Part shown: positions 39,280 to 39,552 of the stretch, one piece after another
Layout of the letters: every line of letters starts with the position of its first letter
Position numbering within the stretch: position 1 is the stretch's first letter
NCBI GenBank assembly: GCA_045650565.1
Contig: JAZRRG010000006.1
Span: forward strand, 1-39,552
Length of the DNA: 39,552 bases
From: SIG565 sp045650565
GTDB lineage: Bacteria > Bacillota > Clostridia > Oscillospirales > Acutalibacteraceae
Direction: 5' to 3'
The notes under the pieces: generated by a model
The model's database searches: none
Seen by the model: the letters and a program-made list of their open reading frames with translations, nothing else
What the model was told of the DNA's origin: nothing
Translations under genes and position numbers: made by a program

Positions 39280-39552
39280 ACTGGAATTTCTTGAGCAATT
39301 GCGGAAAGGTTTATCGGGACTACCGCAGGATGACATAGAGGAACGTTTGACATTTTACAGCGAAATGATTGAAGATATAAAAGAAGAAGGGCTTTCGGAG
39401 GAGGAAGCGGTTTCGCAAGTAGGAGCTGTTGATAAAATTGTCGCACAAGTAGTTGCCGAAACACCTCTTGCGAAAATCGCAAAGGAAAGAATTAAATCTA
39501 AAAGGCGGTTAAGCACCGGCGAAATTGTGCTTTTGGCACTTGGCTGCCCTAT
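39272..39552 (+). CDS. DUF1700-family protein, 3' end outside window
   Basis: The first 93 codons of a longer gene. ATG 39272 overlaps the padR stop and has AGGAGG nine bases upstream. The sequence MSKLEFLEQLRKGLSGLPQDD, then EERLTFYSEMIEDIKEEGLSEEEAVSQVG and RRLSTGEIVLLALGCP, is the conserved start of DUF1700, after which transmembrane helices usually follow. In such operons a DUF4097 adhesin-like gene often comes next; that cannot be seen here. Confidence 0.88.
   Translation, partial: MSKLEFLEQLRKGLSGLPQDDIEERLTFYSEMIEDIKEEGLSEEEAVSQVGAVDKIVAQVVAETPLAKIAKERIKSKRRLSTGEIVLLALGCP

Overview
The window looks like chromosomal sequence from a low-to-moderate GC Gram-positive anaerobe of the class Clostridia, probably an Oscillospirales/Ruminococcaceae-type gut bacterium. 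The evidence is Firmicutes-style strong GGAGG ribosome-binding sites, near-consensus TTGACA/TATAAT promoters with 17-base spacers, a tryptophan T-box, c-di-AMP phosphodiesterase GdpP, RNase J, rubrerythrin, meso-diaminopimelate dehydrogenase, DUF975, DUF6512 and DUF1700 families, and CCA-encoding tRNA genes. The taxonomic placement is inference.

Layout. (1) 1-2380, minus strand: the 5' part of a FAD-dependent oxidoreductase, then an AT-rich accessory pair (a PD-(D/E)XK-like protein and a zinc-ribbon/PH-like/SHOCT protein), then an ordered array of short palindromes punctuated by a 7-base word. (2) 2374-2910: tRNA operon Val-Asp-Phe-Gly-Cys. (3) 2939-14035, minus strand: a long housekeeping block in the order rnj, gdpP, rplI, dnaB, tilS, hpt, ftsH, then a methyltransferase and hslO, with gaps of 4-60 bases or overlaps. 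(4) 14083-19446: asnS and a divergent pcrA-type helicase sharing a two-promoter region, a DUF975 membrane protein and rubrerythrin. (5) 19456-21574, minus strand: uraA-upp uracil uptake and salvage operon behind a leader with a terminator-like hairpin. (6) 21627-22128: a truncated SLOG-like gene divergent from a small XRE regulator. (7) 22127-23997, minus strand: nagB and a NahK-like sugar kinase. (8) 24036-25688: a T-box with a UGG specifier controlling a lone trpB. (9) 25707-30086: aminotransferase-secD-secF, then a DUF6512 membrane protein. (10) 30091-33337: mntP divergent from ddh, then glmM. (11) 33322-34549, minus strand: a short-chain dehydrogenase, repeat-rich DNA and tRNA-Arg. (12) 34614-38888: M14 carboxypeptidase, cysteine-synthase-family enzyme, CofE-like ligase and a GMP synthase lacking its glutaminase domain. 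(13) 38906-end: padR and a partial DUF1700 gene.

Functional themes: genes for protein and RNA quality control and second-messenger turnover sit in one block (ftsH, hslO, RNase J, GdpP). Nucleobase salvage is represented by uraA, upp, hpt and a GMP synthase subunit. Envelope precursor genes are ddh, glmM and an M14 peptidase. No mobile element, phage or CRISPR array is visible. The items most worth a second look are the palindrome array at 2171-2329, the CofE-like/GuaA-B pair, the T-box plus Trp-containing mini-ORF before the orphan trpB, and the uraA leader.
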